Assembly: GCA_018902385.1 (NCBI GenBank)
Contig: JABSSW010000119.1
Location: forward strand, 1-22,404
Length of the DNA stretch: 22,404 bases
Direction of reading: 5' to 3'
Source: Physcia stellaris
Taxonomy: Eukaryota > Ascomycota > Lecanoromycetes > Caliciales > Physciaceae
Part shown: one piece after another, positions 1 through 10,498 of the stretch
Position numbering within the stretch: position 1 is the stretch's first letter
Layout: each line of letters begins with the position of its first letter
Notes under the pieces: model-generated
Told to the model about the DNA's origin: nothing
The model's database searches: none
What the model saw: only the letters and a program-made list of their open reading frames with translations
Translations under genes and position numbers: made by a program

Positions 1-551
1 TTTTTTTCGCGAACGTCGTTTTGACGATTCGTTGTTGTTTCGAAATTGAAAAATTTTGTTGAAAATTTTGTTGATTGATTTGAATGTTTGCAAATTTCAA
101 AAATTTCACGATTATCATTTTCATTTTCAAATATTTCGTTATTGTTTCAAAATTCGATAAAATTTGACAACAATTTTGAAAATGTTTTTGACACGATTCA
201 ATTTTCATGCGACGTAAATTTTGATTGTAAATAACATCGAAACGATAACGAAAATTAAAAATTGCGAAAATGTTACGAAAATGAAATCGAAATGAATGTA
301 TTGAATTCGAAATTTTCAGAATTTTAATCGAATGTAATTTCGATTAATGCCAATATAACGATTTTTTTCGAAAACGACGACGATTCGTTGAAAATTTAAT
401 TCGTTAACGACGTTTTGAAATATTGAAATTAACGTTTTGAACGATTTTGAATTTGCAATCGTAAAATGAATGCGATAAAAATCGTTCATCACGTCGCGAA
501 CATTATCGGAATTTTTTGTTGTCGATATAATATCGTGTTCGATCGTGCGAT
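1..551. repeat. AT-rich mutated repeat DNA, unidentified
   Basis: No gene is visible here. The sequence is almost devoid of CC, CT, AG and GG, with only scattered exceptions, while CG, CA and TG are common. This is the same signature as the gypsy element beyond 2500. Because the LTR element at 552-2496 has target duplications on both sides, this stretch was contiguous with 2502 onward before that insertion. It may therefore be the 3' part of the minus-strand gypsy element, but no LTR or polypurine tract could be recognised in it. Confidence 0.6.
547..551. repeat. Target site duplication, left copy (GCGAT)
   Basis: It matches ACGAT at 2497-2501 in four of five bases. In the right copy the variable base follows the terminal A of the LTR, so an original G there would have been ApG, the mutated context, and would read A as observed. 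Confidence 0.65.
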
Positions 552-736
552 TGTTACGAGCATGTCTGAGAAAAAAATCTCGATTGAAATTTTATCTTAT
601 CAGCGAGAATTCATATGAGAACTAGTGTGACTTGACAGCATTTCTACTTCTGACATTCGATCATCGTGTACATATTTCTTTCTAGATCAAATATTCTCGT
701 TTCTGCTATCTATTGACTCGGGGCGCGTCATTGACA
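552..736 (+). repeat. 5' LTR of the 552-2496 element
   Basis: This 185-bp repeat aligns end to end with 2311-2496. By eye about twelve of the differences are C/T or G/A transitions, each at CpT or its complement ApG. A few others, near the 3' end and around the CTTTC block, do not fit that pattern. Termini are TG and CA. Confidence 0.82.
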
Positions 737-1227
737 TAATATTTGATCTTCATCGTGACGAGCGATGTAAACTTCACACTCGCTCATCGTCGGCGAATAG
801 AAAGAAACACGACGATCAATTCGTGACGATTTCATTTTCAGCACGAAATCTCGGTCAATTTGCGACGATGACGTCTTCAACGCAATTTCTTTCTATCAAC
901 TGCAATGACGATGATTCATTGTTTACAACACGACGATTTCTCGCTTTGAGTTTTGCGAGATTAACTGACATTCGTCAAACTCTTTGTCTCGAATAGATTG
1001 CTCGTCGAAATACGCGAGTAAACAAAATAAAATCGCCAAAATGTGAAATTCTTTTAGAAAAAGATCACGAAAGCAACAGAACGAATCTTCGTGAGTTGAA
1101 TGAAATTTACATAGAGCATCTTCAGATCAACGAAACGAAAATTCTTTTGCGAAAAGTCACGAAATCACAAATCGAATCTTCGTGGTGAATAAGAACAAAA
1201 CGAATTTTCACGAAACGAAAATCTTTT

Positions 1228-1378
1228 CTTTGAAAGCGATGATTGCATCTCACTTTCACTTGACGTATCGTGAGCCAACGAGAATGATCGTGAATCTGCG
1301 TTAATGAAGAAATTTACTCTTTGAAGACGATGATTGCGCTCTATTTTCACTTGACGTATCGTGAGTCTGCGAAAATGA
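1228..1378 (+). repeat. 60-bp direct repeat inside the non-autonomous element
   Basis: The segments 1228-1287 and 1319-1378 align without gaps over 60 bases. They share TTTCACTTGACGTATCGTGA and most of the preceding GATGATTGC block. Several differences are transitions. No coding function is apparent. Confidence 0.7.
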
Positions 1379-1856
1379 CAATCAATAGACGATCTTCATG
1401 CTTTCTCGAGCCGATCAGCTCATCTATTTTCGAATGATCTCTACAATAATCGTCTTTTGAAGCGTTGAAACATCGCTTGATACAGAGAGAAATAGGAAGT
1501 TACACACACTCATCAAATCATTTACATCTAACTATCTCAAATCAACAAACAATCACTCAAAACATCAAACAAAAAAATTTGAATTCCGCTTCGCTTCGTC
1601 AGTTCTAACGATCTGCTCGCTTCAATGACATCTAATGAGTTCGCTACAACGACTAGTGAATCTGCTTCAATGAAATTTTAGTGAGTCGACTAGAACGATC
1701 TCAAAACGCATGCGTTCGATTCTTTACATCTCTGCAATCAACATCAAAAATGAATCTATTACATACAACGATACGAGCAAATGACATGAAGAAATGAAAA
1801 ACAACAATCAATGTAAATCTGTCACGCAATCAACTCAGTTCGTCTTCTTCACAAAT

Positions 1857-1876
1857 CTCTGTCTGTCTGTCTGTTT
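1857..1876 (+). repeat. (GTCT)n microsatellite
   Basis: Four to five tandem GTCT units lie within the interior of the non-autonomous LTR element. Confidence 0.85.
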
Positions 1877-2291
1877 GTCGTCAACATTTTCTGTTCAATA
1901 GTTTGCAGTCAATCAGAACGCGCCGATTAATAAGAACTCGAAAAGTTCAAATTCGAGAAATTTGAAACAACATATGTTTGCGAAATCGATATCGCTTTCT
2001 GCTGTTTTTGCTTTTGCTTGATTCTGAAACATCGATCGTTTCATCATACTAATTTGCAAATATCTTCGCGATCAAAATTCTCAACAAGATTCTCATTTCG
2101 ATTGCTTTGACATATATATTCTGTTCTCGCTCTCGTTTTCTGTTTTCGAATTTATTTTTCTACGTTTATCGCATTTGCGTCGAAACTTTCAGCGTCAATC
2201 ATGATCAAACAGATATCTAAATCACAATCGATGAATTTCTTCGCAATGCCGATCGATAAAAAAAATGAATATTCGTTTCGAAACGAAACTT

Positions 2292-2310
2292 GAAAAAAAA
2301 AAGAAAATAA
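2292..2310 (+). other. Polypurine tract of the 552-2496 element
   Basis: A run of G and A interrupted by one T abuts the first base of the 3' LTR. This is where plus-strand priming occurs in LTR retrotransposons. Confidence 0.6.
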
Positions 2311-2496
2311 TGTTACGAGCATGTCTGAAAAGAAATCTCGATTGAAATCTTATCTTATCAGCGAAAGTTCATATGAAAACTAATGTGACTTGACACACAT
2401 TTTTACTTCTGACATTCGATCATCGTGTACATATTTGCTTTCTAAATCAAATATTCTCGTTTTTGCTATTTATTGACTCAGACACGATCATTGACA
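2311..2496 (+). repeat. 3' LTR of the 552-2496 element
   Basis: This is the partner of 552-736, starting with the same 18 bases and ending CATTGACA. It lies directly after a purine run and directly before ACGAT, the altered copy of the target duplication. Confidence 0.82.
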
Positions 2497-2501
2497 ACGA
2501 T
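2497..2501. repeat. Target site duplication, right copy (ACGAT)
   Basis: Immediately follows the CA end of the 3' LTR. It pairs with GCGAT at 547-551, with a single G-to-A difference in ApG context. Confidence 0.65.
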
Positions 2502-2854
2502 CAATTCAATCAATTAACACGATATTGAAAACGATTGTAATGATATCGAAATTTCAAAATATCGTTCATTTTTCATTCGAAATTTTCGTTAATTATGACA
2601 AAATCAAAAAATTCATTAATTTGATTTTCGAATGAATCACGAAAATTTTTGCGCAAAAATCAACAATAAAACACATCGTAAATATGTATGATTTCAAACA
2701 ATTCGAATCGATATGAATTGTTCATACGTTGTAATATTTTGTAAAAATTTAATTTTTGTCGTCGAATTTGTCAAACGATTTGATCGTTTTGATGTTTCGT
2801 CGATCGAAAAAAACGAAATTTTTTTCGACGTATTTTACGATTTTTCGATGTTTG

Positions 2855-3928
2855 TTAATTTGAATTGTCATACGTTTTTAAGTCATTTTTGCATGATTTC
2901 GTACGTAATTGAAAATATTTTGCATTGTGTCGATAATATTTTTTGTTTTGACGATCAAAAATCGTTTTTTCGTTATAACGTACGAAATAAAATTTGATGA
3001 AAAAATTCATACGAAAATGAAAATCTTTATTGATGAAAAATGAAAATAATTTTGTTGTTGCAAATATTGCGTTGTTGTTTGCAAATTCGATCATAAACAA
3101 TCAAACGTTTTAATCGTTTTGCATGTAATTGTAATATTGTCGCAATTATTTTTCGATATTTTGATTGATTTTTTCGATTTGTTCATCGATTTTTGAATGA
3201 AAAACGATGAAAAAGTTACATTTGATGTCGAAAATTCGACAAAATATTTGTCAAACGAACGATATGAATTGAAAATTTCGATCAAACGTTATCGAAAAAA
3301 ATAATTCATGCGTACGAAATACGTAATTAATGAATATTTTGATCGTGATTTCAACATTGATATTTTCGTCGTCGACGATACAAAACACGTAATGACGTTT
3401 TTTATTAAATTTGTCAATTATCGTGCATATAACATTATGATCGTGAACGTCGAACAATTCGATAATGAAATTCATTGATATGTCGATTCAACGTTGCAAA
3501 AATATAATTAAAAAATAAATAAATCGTTTTTGCGATTTTTGAAAATTTTCGTGCGTTGACATTCATAACAATTACGTACGTATTGACGAATCGTTTTACG
3601 CATGTTGAATCAATAATAATCGCGACGTATAAAATTTTTCATGCGATTAAAATTTGAATGTTTCGAAACAAAAAATTCATGAATTTTTTGAAAAAATCAA
3701 CGAATAAAAAACATCGACGAATATTCAAAATCGATTTTTTCGATACAAAACGTCGTTTTTTTCAATGCAATTTCGTAAATCAATTTCATTCATTGAAATG
3801 AAATTTTGTTCGATAATTTCACGATAAATCGTGCAATCATCGTCAATTTTATTGACAACAAAAATTCGTTCATAAATAAATTCGTCAATTTTTATCGCGT
3901 GAATTTCGAATCGTTTCGAAATAAACAA
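2855..3928 (-). pseudogene. Ty3/gypsy integrase remnant
   Basis: The piece at 3928-3725 with NKIDDDCTIYREIIEQ and NDVLYRKNR is the segment before the zinc-binding region of gypsy integrase. The piece at 3475-3251 is the catalytic core: MNFI (normally MDFI, so the first catalytic Asp is Asn), then IIDKFNKKRHYV, YVFRTHELF and DRNFQF, where the family has DRGPQF. The piece at 3100-2855 starts with FANNNAIFATTKLFSFFINKDFHFRM, the conserved segment after the core. The Gly-Pro to Asn-Phe change in the core is the direct result of GGNCC becoming AANTT. A chromodomain could not be identified. Confidence 0.82.
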
Positions 3929-4439
3929 TATTTGTTTTCGATATTAATGTCGTTCGTCAATATCGTTTTTTGATCGTGAATCAAACATACGAATCAAAAC
4001 ATTTGTTTTAACGTTTTGAATTTCGAATTGAAATTGAATGATAATATTGAATTTCAAAAAAGTTTTTGTTCAACGAATTTGACGAAAAATTAATTTCTTT
4101 GACGTCATGAAAATTTTTAAATTTTTGTGATCGATGAAAATTTTGATCGATTTTTCAATGTTTTCAAATTCAAAACGTCAATGTTTTAAACAACGAATAA
4201 TAATCAACAATTTTTTGTTATAAATTTCGTAATTGCATTCGATTGAAATCATGTTGCGATTATAAAAAACGACGAAATGCAAAATTTTTCGTCGTCGTAT
4301 TGAAATAATATTTTCGCATTGACGTAATCAAAAAAATCAATTTTTAAAATGATTTGTTTGATTCGATCGTAATGTCGTAATATGAAAATTTCGATTATCG
4401 TTTTTTTGAAAAATTGAAAATTTTTTCGATTTTAACAAT

Positions 4440-5588
4440 TCATTCGAAATTCACGAACTTTTGATCATTCGAATGAAAATTCGAATTTTTTTTCGAAAAA
4501 TCACGAATGAATCGTTTGTAAAAATTGACGAAATTCACGAAAATTTGCATTTTTTCAAATTTGTAAAACGTTTTCAATTAACAATGATTTTTATTTTTTT
4601 CGAATTCATGCGAAAATCATTCATCGATAATATGACGTTCAAAATGTCATTTTTTTTTGAAAAATTCGCATTTTTCAATATTCATTTGTAATTCGATTTT
4701 TTTGAAATTTTTCAACATTTTACGAACGTGAACGATGTTTTTTTTTGAATTTGTTGTAAATGAAAATATTATTTAAATAAATTTGACAAAAATCGTTCAA
4801 AAAATTGAACAACAAATCGTTTATATAATGTTGTCAATTCGCGAATTCGTTGATCGATTCGAAAAATAATATTCGATATTTGTACGATTTCATGAAAATA
4901 ACAAATGTGATAAATTTTTCATTTTTTTTTCATTCATTCGAAATTTGTTAAAAATCGATATGATATTCAATTTGATCAAATATTTGCAATTTTGCATTTT
5001 AATTAAAAATTTTTCGATCAAAAAAATGAAATATCGATTGCGTTTCGTGATGTGATTAAATCGTCGATAATTCACACACAAACGTAATTGATCATTTGAT
5101 TTGATTGCAAATAAAACGAACGAAACGTATGTTGTTTAATTGAATACGATAAAACTTTTTTTGAAAATTATTTTTCAAATATTTTTTGAATTTTTGAAAT
5201 TTGAATTCGAACAAAAAATATATTCGATTTCGAAACAATGTATTGTTATCGTTTAAAAATTCGATTTTGTGATCGTAAATTCGATACGACAATAATTCAA
5301 TTATTTTTTGAAAATCGAATATTTTTGATAAATGTTTGAAATATTTCGATATTTTTTTCATTATACGTTCAAAAATCGATTTGATTTGTTCGTGTTTCAA
5401 AATTTTTTGATCATGACGACAATTTTTAACGATTCAAAATTTGTTCGCAATGTTTTGAATGCGAAATCGATTTGATTGATCGTAATGAAAAAAACATTGC
5501 ATTTTTTGTTTTCGATTTTTTGAAATCGACGAAAAAACAAAAAAATCGCATCAATTATCGCGATATTCATCGAATCGTTTGAATTCAA
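4440..5588 (-). pseudogene. Ty3/gypsy reverse transcriptase remnant
   Basis: The piece at 5588-5397 with MNIAIID and KCNVFFITINQID resembles the linker before fungal gypsy RT. The piece at 5400-5092 with LSYRIYDHKIEFLND and KKFYRIQLNN matches the start of the RT domain. The piece at 5081-4890 with CVNYRRFNHITKRNRYF and YLIKLNIISIFNKFRM matches the region carrying the first catalytic Asp, which here reads Asn. Around 4690-4500 the minus strand reads NIEKCEFF and later FVNFYKRFIRDF, the end of RT and the connection. Stop codons interrupt it throughout. RNase H should lie between about 4440 and 3930 but was not resolved. Confidence 0.78.
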
Positions 5589-6071
5589 TTTCGAAAATGA
5601 AAAAATTTCGAATTGTTGTTTTTTGATTTTTCAACGTTTGTTGCGTTGTTTTTTCAATTTTTTTTTAACGAATGTCGTTTTCGTAATCGTTGTGATATCA
5701 ATTTTTGAATGATTTGATTCAACGACGAACGATTCGTCATTTTGATCGATTTTCGAATGAATAAAACAATCGAAATATTTCGAATCGAATACGTTTGATT
5801 CGTTCTGTACATAAAACGTTGAAAAATTAAATTGCGAACGAAATAAAATTGTATATCGAAATTTTATTAACAATATGTTTCGCGTTATTTGTTTTCGATA
5901 AAAAACATCGCGACGTCAATTAAATACGTTTTATCGACGATTTAAATCAAAAATTTTCAAACGTCGAATTTGTATTGTTTTGATGAATATATTGTCATAA
6001 TGATTACATTTGAACGATTTGAAAATCAATTTATCGTAAATCATTTTCAAAATAATTTCATGTTTGTTCAT

Positions 6072-6442
6072 TCACGATTTTTTTTTAAAATTATCGAATG
6101 ATTGTTCAAATCGATGATGAACAAAAAAAATTGTCAATTCGAAATGCAAATCAATTATCAATTTGAAATAAATGACATGAATTATTGAAAAAATTTGACG
6201 ATCGTCGAATTCGATAATGAATTTCGATTTTAATAAAAATACGAAATTCATGTTCAACATGTTGCATACAAATTGCGCAATTTTTTTTTATCAATGAAAA
6301 CATAATCAATTGCATCAATGTTTATTAAAATTTCTAATTTATGTTTATTATCGTTGAATGACAACGTACAATTGATGATTAAAAATCGTTTGACAAAAAA
6401 ATCAAACAATTCGTCATGATGAATAAAAATTTTTTTAAACAT
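6072..6442 (-). pseudogene. Ty3/gypsy aspartic protease remnant
   Basis: The minus-strand peptide around 6442-6254 contains CTLSFNDNKHKLEILINIDAIDYVF. This aligns with the fungal gypsy protease core, in which a DTG catalytic motif follows a hydrophobic strand. Here the triad reads Asn-Ile-Asp, so it would be catalytically dead. The following peptide (6260-6072), with EFDDRQI and DLHFELTIFFV, matches the segment usually found between the protease and the reverse transcriptase. It lies between Gag and RT, as expected. Confidence 0.7.
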
Positions 6443-6659
6443 TCATCAATCGCGTTTTTGATGTAAATTATTAATTTTTCGAATCAAATTCGTTCGATTC
6501 GTTGATTATGTTCATGTAAAACATTTGCATTTTGTGTTAATAACGTTTTTAATGTTTGTGAACGTTCAAACATTTTTTCATACGTAATCAATTTTATCGC
6601 ATGTAAAACATTTGTTCGTGACGATCAATTTGTTTATTATCGAATCACAAATTTTGATT

Positions 6660-8105
6660 TCAACGTTGAAATGAAAATGAACGACAAATTTCACGAAAAA
6701 ATCGAAATAACAAATTTCGTAAAAAACATCGAAATCGAAACGACAAAAATTGATTTAAATTGAAACAATTCAAAACGTTGTTGACGTGTCGCGATTTTTT
6801 TTTTCGAAAATTTGATTGTCGATTGTATATTTGTTGCAAAATGATTCGAATTTCGTCGAACGTAATGAATTCGCGAAAATATACATTCATCGTTTTTTTC
6901 AAATTTCAAAAAAAATTTTCATTAATTTTTCGATTTTGATGATTTCGTTATAATCGATTGAATTGTTAAAACGAAAGAAAATAAAATAAAAAAATTGAAA
7001 ATTTTGAATATTCATGATTAATGTTCGAAATTGAATACGCATATTGCGTTTGAAATCAAAATTTTCGAAAATGAAATTCAAAAATTTCAATATTATATGT
7101 CAATTTTGAAATGATTTATGTCGATATCACGTATCGATTGTATGTGATCGTCGACATCATTTTCAATTCAATCAATCACAATAATGATTGCGATTATGTT
7201 CGTGTCGTAATGATCGACGTTAATCGTCATTTTATCATGTATTTTTGTTTTTCAAACACGTCAAATAAATTTCATTTCGTCGATGAATTTAAAAAAAATG
7301 AAATGAATTTTTGAACGTCGTTTGTTTTTATTGAAAAAATTAATTACGTTGATTTCGTCGTCGTTGTTTTCATCGTCGTCGTCAAAATTTCGTGTACGAT
7401 CGCGAATCGTGATTAACAAAACGTCATAATTTTTTAAAAAATGTAATCGTATTGTTTGATTAAAAATCGATCACGCGTTTGTTCGTAATTAATTTTCAAT
7501 GTATTCATTTTTTTACGAATTTCATCGAATTGACGTTTGTATTGATCAATTCGTCACGATCGACGTTGACGATATTGTACAAATTTCGATATTAAATCAA
7601 AACGTTCAAATAATTGTCACGATCAATGCGTAATCGATCAAATTTTTCAAAAATCGATGATTTTTGATTGATTTATCATTTCAATTGATCGATAATGACG
7701 ATATTCAAAAAATGAATGATTTCGTTATTTTTCATTTTTATGAATTCGATCGTTGAAACAAATCGACGACGTTTGAATTGTTCGACGAAATTTTCGTCGA
7801 AAAAATTGTCATTGATTTCGTGTAACATACGATTCACATTGAAACGTAACGTTTTGAAACGTTGTTTCATCGAAATAAAAAATTCGAAAAAAGTTGTTTC
7901 GTGATGATTTCGAATCATAATTAAAAATGAAAAATTGAAAAATAATAAAAAAAAAATTAATCGAATCAATTTTTTTTATCGTCGAAAATATCGTCGTTTG
8001 CGTGAAAATTCGATTTGTTATTTTACGATTTTCGTCAAATGTTTCGTCAAAAAAATTTTGATCGTTTGTTTGATTAACAAAGTTTTTCGTCGTTTGTTTC
8101 GTCAA
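6660..8105 (-). pseudogene. Ty3/gypsy Gag remnant
   Basis: On the minus strand, a basic, hydrophilic N-terminal part lies about 8105-7676, including MKQRFKTL and NRMLHEINDNF. A capsid-like region lies about 7320-6900. In it can be read peptides such as KRNMRIQFRTL and RFNNSIDYNEI, which resemble the conserved end of fungal gypsy capsid domains. Several frames and stops interrupt it. The 7090-6899 segment is the longest clear piece. A C-terminal zinc knuckle expected before the protease could not be found. Assignment rests on position upstream of the protease and on residue patterns. Confidence 0.6.
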
Positions 8106-8149
8106 AAGAATTTGATCGATTTGAAATTTTATTTTTGAACGTTCGCGTA

Positions 8150-8400
8150 TTACGACGAACGATAAAATTGAAAATTTATTGTAATATCATGAATCGTGTT
8201 TGAATAAACGTATTATTGATTAATTAAACGAAAACAATAAATTTGCAAAAACAAATAAATACAAAATGTTGAAATTGCAAACAATATGCGACGTCAAGTT
8301 TCAAATCACGTTAATTTCAACGTAAAATTAAAACATAATTCGTTGTTCGATCACATATCATATCAATTATTTACAAGTTTGCTCGTGAATTTTTTCAAAA
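8150..8400. repeat. AT-rich mutated sequence, no gene
   Basis: This transition zone between the Gag remnant and a less mutated island is still largely free of CC, CT, AG and GG. If the gypsy element's 5' leader or LTR survives, it should be here or just beyond, but no terminus is recognisable. Confidence 0.5.
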
Positions 8401-9248
8401 TTCCATGCAGCGCTTAAAATTAAAGTTAAATCTGATAAGATTGCGATGTTGTGCGAAAAGAGCTCGAGCTAGATCGCATTGAGCAAGAGTGTCGCAAAGT
8501 CGCAGATTCGGAGATTTCCAATGTTTGGTTTCTGAATTGCAAAATCGCAGTCATTTGATCATATTTTCGAAACATAGCATGATTTCGAATCGGATTTGAT
8601 GCGATTTGAATTTGACAAACACGTGATATTTGAATTGCAGACACGCATATGGTTTGAAACAATGTTTTTTATTTTCACTCATTGATAAGACTATATAGAT
8701 AAACGTCAAAGCTTCGTTGAATATCGTCGTACAAGTTTTCTTTTCTAGATCAAATCTACAGTATTTGACAATCTTTCTCGTAGCATTATTCGCATCATGA
8801 TCTCGTCGTTGACTCGAATCGTTGTGATCAAAGAAGAATAAATCATCGATTTAATTACAGCAAAGAAACTATTGCGATTTTTTCAGTCTCGATATCTTGT
8901 AATTCAGACGAAAATAGCAACTTGATAAGACGAATTGATTCATTCAACATCGCTGCAATGTCTATCTGTAAAATCGATTTTGAATAATGTCAATCGAAAA
9001 CGTTGCGAGCGATTCATTTCTCTTTTGTATATGTTGAATATTTTAGAGACTTCGACTTGTTTCACGTTTCATCAATATACAAATATTTGACGTTTTCAAG
9101 TCTGTTGCTTTTTTTGACTTTGTTTTTGCTGAGACACGATCTGAATCTTGATATTTTCGTTGATTGTGTTCTCAAAAACGACATCGAATAAAGAGCGACA
9201 AAAGATAACAGAATTTTGAATTCGAAAATGTATGCGATCGATTTCGAA

Positions 9249-9545
9249 TCAAGTCATATCGTTCAAATCGTTGACGATATAATGAAACTTTCGAAATTGA
9301 ACGGATGATTGTTCATTGACTTGAAATGAGTGACAAAATCGAAAAAGAATGCATATATTTTCGATATCAAGAATTGAGAGTTCTGAGTTGGATTGTTGTT
9401 GTTGCTGAGCAATGAGTTGATTTTGAGCGAGCAATTGTCGAGACTGTCGATGTTTCTTTTGTTTTTCTCGCTTTCTCTGCTCTCGTAATGCCGCTTGACG
9501 TTCTTTTGCAGTGATAGACAGATCGAAATCCAGAGTAAATTGCAT
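9249..9545 (-). CDS. Possible small basic coiled-coil protein
   Basis: This 98-residue minus-strand frame begins at an ATG in the less mutated island. Residues about 13-35 are a run of Arg, Lys, Glu and Gln (KERQAALREQRKREKQKK), followed by a Gln-rich stretch (QLLAQNQLIAQQQQQ). This is a typical short coiled coil with a nucleic-acid-binding charge pattern. The C-terminal 45 residues are of unclear nature. No family was recognised. It is not rich in stops, unlike its surroundings, but it lies within a repeat, so a retrotransposon-derived leader or gag fragment is the likeliest origin. Expression is not demonstrated. Confidence 0.3.
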   Translation of the reverse strand: MQFTLDFDLSITAKERQAALREQRKREKQKKHRQSRQLLAQNQLIAQQQQQSNSELSILDIENICILFRFCHSFQVNEQSSVQFRKFHYIVNDLNDMT

Positions 9546-9660
9546 GATGAATGTGAGATGCTTGAAATAATGTTTCGGAAATGAACGTGTTTTGGATAGT
9601 GAACTCGGAATTGATTTCTCGGCAACAATTTCGCGTGTAGAACTATTTGTTCATCTCATA

Positions 9661-9808
9661 ACTATTGCGATAATGAGTCGATTTCTGTTTTTATTGCAGC
9701 GTTGAATTGCGTTCGTTCTGCTCTACAATTTAGGCTAGATAATTGAAAATCATATGTGATTGTTTGTTGATGTGCAAGCTGCGAAATACTGCATGGACGC
9801 AATAGTCG
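9661..9808 (-). repeat. Dispersed repeat, copy 1 (minus)
   Basis: The reverse complement aligns with 10261-10400 and 11631-11777. Shared blocks include TCATTATCGCAATA, ACAGAA (as CAGAA) and the CATCAACAAACAAT region. This copy is the least mutated of the three. The plus strand reads VDVQAAKYCMDAI, reminiscent of the AKELWDAL-type segment of copia Gag, but this is a weak clue. Confidence 0.6.
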
Positions 9809-9931
9809 AATTTTGATGTTCGTGATTTGAATTCTGAAGATTCTGTGCTTTCTAATCAAGCTAGCGTCAAAACTGAAGAGAAAACGCAGAATATTTTATT
9901 ATAAGAAAATTTTATTTGTCAAATCTATTTG

Positions 9932-9949
9932 TCAGACATGCTCGTAACA
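9932..9949 (-). repeat. LTR-like terminus in inverted orientation
   Basis: The reverse complement of this segment is identical over 18 bases to the starts of the LTRs at 552 and 2311. The sequence beyond is only loosely similar (a shared ATTTT, then CTTAT), which suggests a related subfamily rather than the same element. Confidence 0.65.
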
Positions 9950-10260
9950 AAAACAAAAACATCAAATTTCATCGCATTTTCATTCACAATCATTTCGTGT
10001 GTACACAAATTCATGAAATTATCAAATTGTAAAATTAATTGAGCGCATTTCAACGCATCAACAATCGCATTAATTCGAACAATATTGAATTTGTTATGAA
10101 ATTTGAAAATAAAATGATTTTCGAATTCGTCGAATTTATTTCGCAAATCAAAATCTTTTTCGTTAAATTCGATGTTTTCATCAATTGAAAATTCAAATTT
10201 TCAAAGAAAAAATATATCATTGTTTATTGAATTTAACACGAACATCGAAATTTTTGTGAT

Positions 10261-10400
10261 CATACAATTGTTTTGCACTTTGTACATCAAACAACAATCA
10301 CATTTGACATTGATCTGCTGAAATCAAATTATAAAACAGAATAAACGCATTTCAACGCATCAAAAATAACGAAAATCGATTCATTATCGCAATAGTTACG
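10261..10400 (+). repeat. Dispersed repeat, copy 2 (plus)
   Basis: Aligns along its length with 11631-11777 and, in reverse complement, with 9661-9808. The most conserved part is AAAATCGATTCATTATCGC at the 3' end. The 18-base block CGCATTTCAACGCATCAA inside it also occurs at about 10044-10061, which hints at a further partial copy. Confidence 0.7.
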
Positions 10401-10445
10401 ATTTATGTAAATTATTTGATTTGCAAATTCTTTGCAAAATTTCAT

Positions 10446-10498
10446 TTGTTTATTTATTTACGTATTCATTTATTTATTTATTTATCTATTTATTTACT
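10446..10498 (+). repeat. (TTTA)n microsatellite
   Basis: An imperfect tandem array of TTTA or ATTT units with a few single-base interruptions (CGTA, TCTA). Confidence 0.9.

Larger units (their letters stand above)
552..2496 (+). mobile_element. Non-autonomous LTR retrotransposon (about 1.9 kb)
   Basis: Two direct repeats of about 185 bp (552-736 and 2311-2496) both start TGTTACGAGCATGTCTGA and end CATTGACA, giving the usual TG...CA termini. They enclose about 1.57 kb. The flanks are GCGAT (547-551) and ACGAT (2497-2501), a 5-bp target duplication with one difference. A purine-rich run sits directly before the second repeat, as a polypurine tract should, which sets the orientation as plus. 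The interior has no long reading frame and no gag or pol similarity, so this is a TRIM/LARD-like element that would need proteins in trans. The TGTTACG terminus is typical of fungal gypsy LTRs. Mutation is moderate, much less than in the flanking DNA, so it inserted after much of that damage. No primer-binding site could be assigned. Confidence 0.8.
2502..8150 (-). mobile_element. Heavily mutated Ty3/gypsy retrotransposon
   Basis: Read on the minus strand, degraded peptides appear in the canonical Ty3/gypsy order. Gag capsid lies around 7320-6900, protease around 6440-6070, the reverse transcriptase and connection region around 5590-4440, the integrase zinc-binding region around 3930-3720, and the integrase core plus C-terminal part around 3475-2855. 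All frames are broken by stops, many explicable as Trp TGG read as TGA. Prolines mostly read as Phe, Ser or Leu and glycines as Asp, Glu or Asn. These changes follow from loss of C before pyrimidine on either strand. The element's own LTRs were not recognised. They may be erased, lie outside the window, or be represented by the 18-base terminus at 9932-9949. It is certainly inactive. Confidence 0.85.
8400..9949 (-). mobile_element. Less mutated repeat island with an LTR-like end
   Basis: CT, AG and GG reappear here at clearly higher frequency than on either side, as in the 552-2496 element. On the minus strand it begins at 9949 with the same 18 bases (TGTTACGAGCATGTCTGA) that start both LTRs of that element, then diverges. 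A second copy of that terminus was not found at the other end, so the element is either truncated or a different arrangement. It holds one possible short gene (9249-9545) and one copy of a dispersed repeat (9661-9808). The minus-strand orientation matches the neighbouring gypsy element, so it could be that element's leader, or a separate later insertion. Confidence 0.45.

Noticed and set aside
2713-2997. 94-codon plus-strand open frame in the AT-rich block
   Set aside because: It is the antisense shadow of the gypsy integrase remnant on the minus strand. It is Phe-rich only because of the mutated composition.
7111-7314. 67-codon plus-strand open frame
   Set aside because: It lies antisense to the Gag capsid remnant. 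The minus strand here reads capsid-like peptides.
2311-9949. One large DNA transposon bounded by 18-base inverted repeats
   Set aside because: The left copy is clearly the 3' LTR of a small LTR element with its own target duplication, and the interior holds a minus-strand gypsy element. No transposase was seen.
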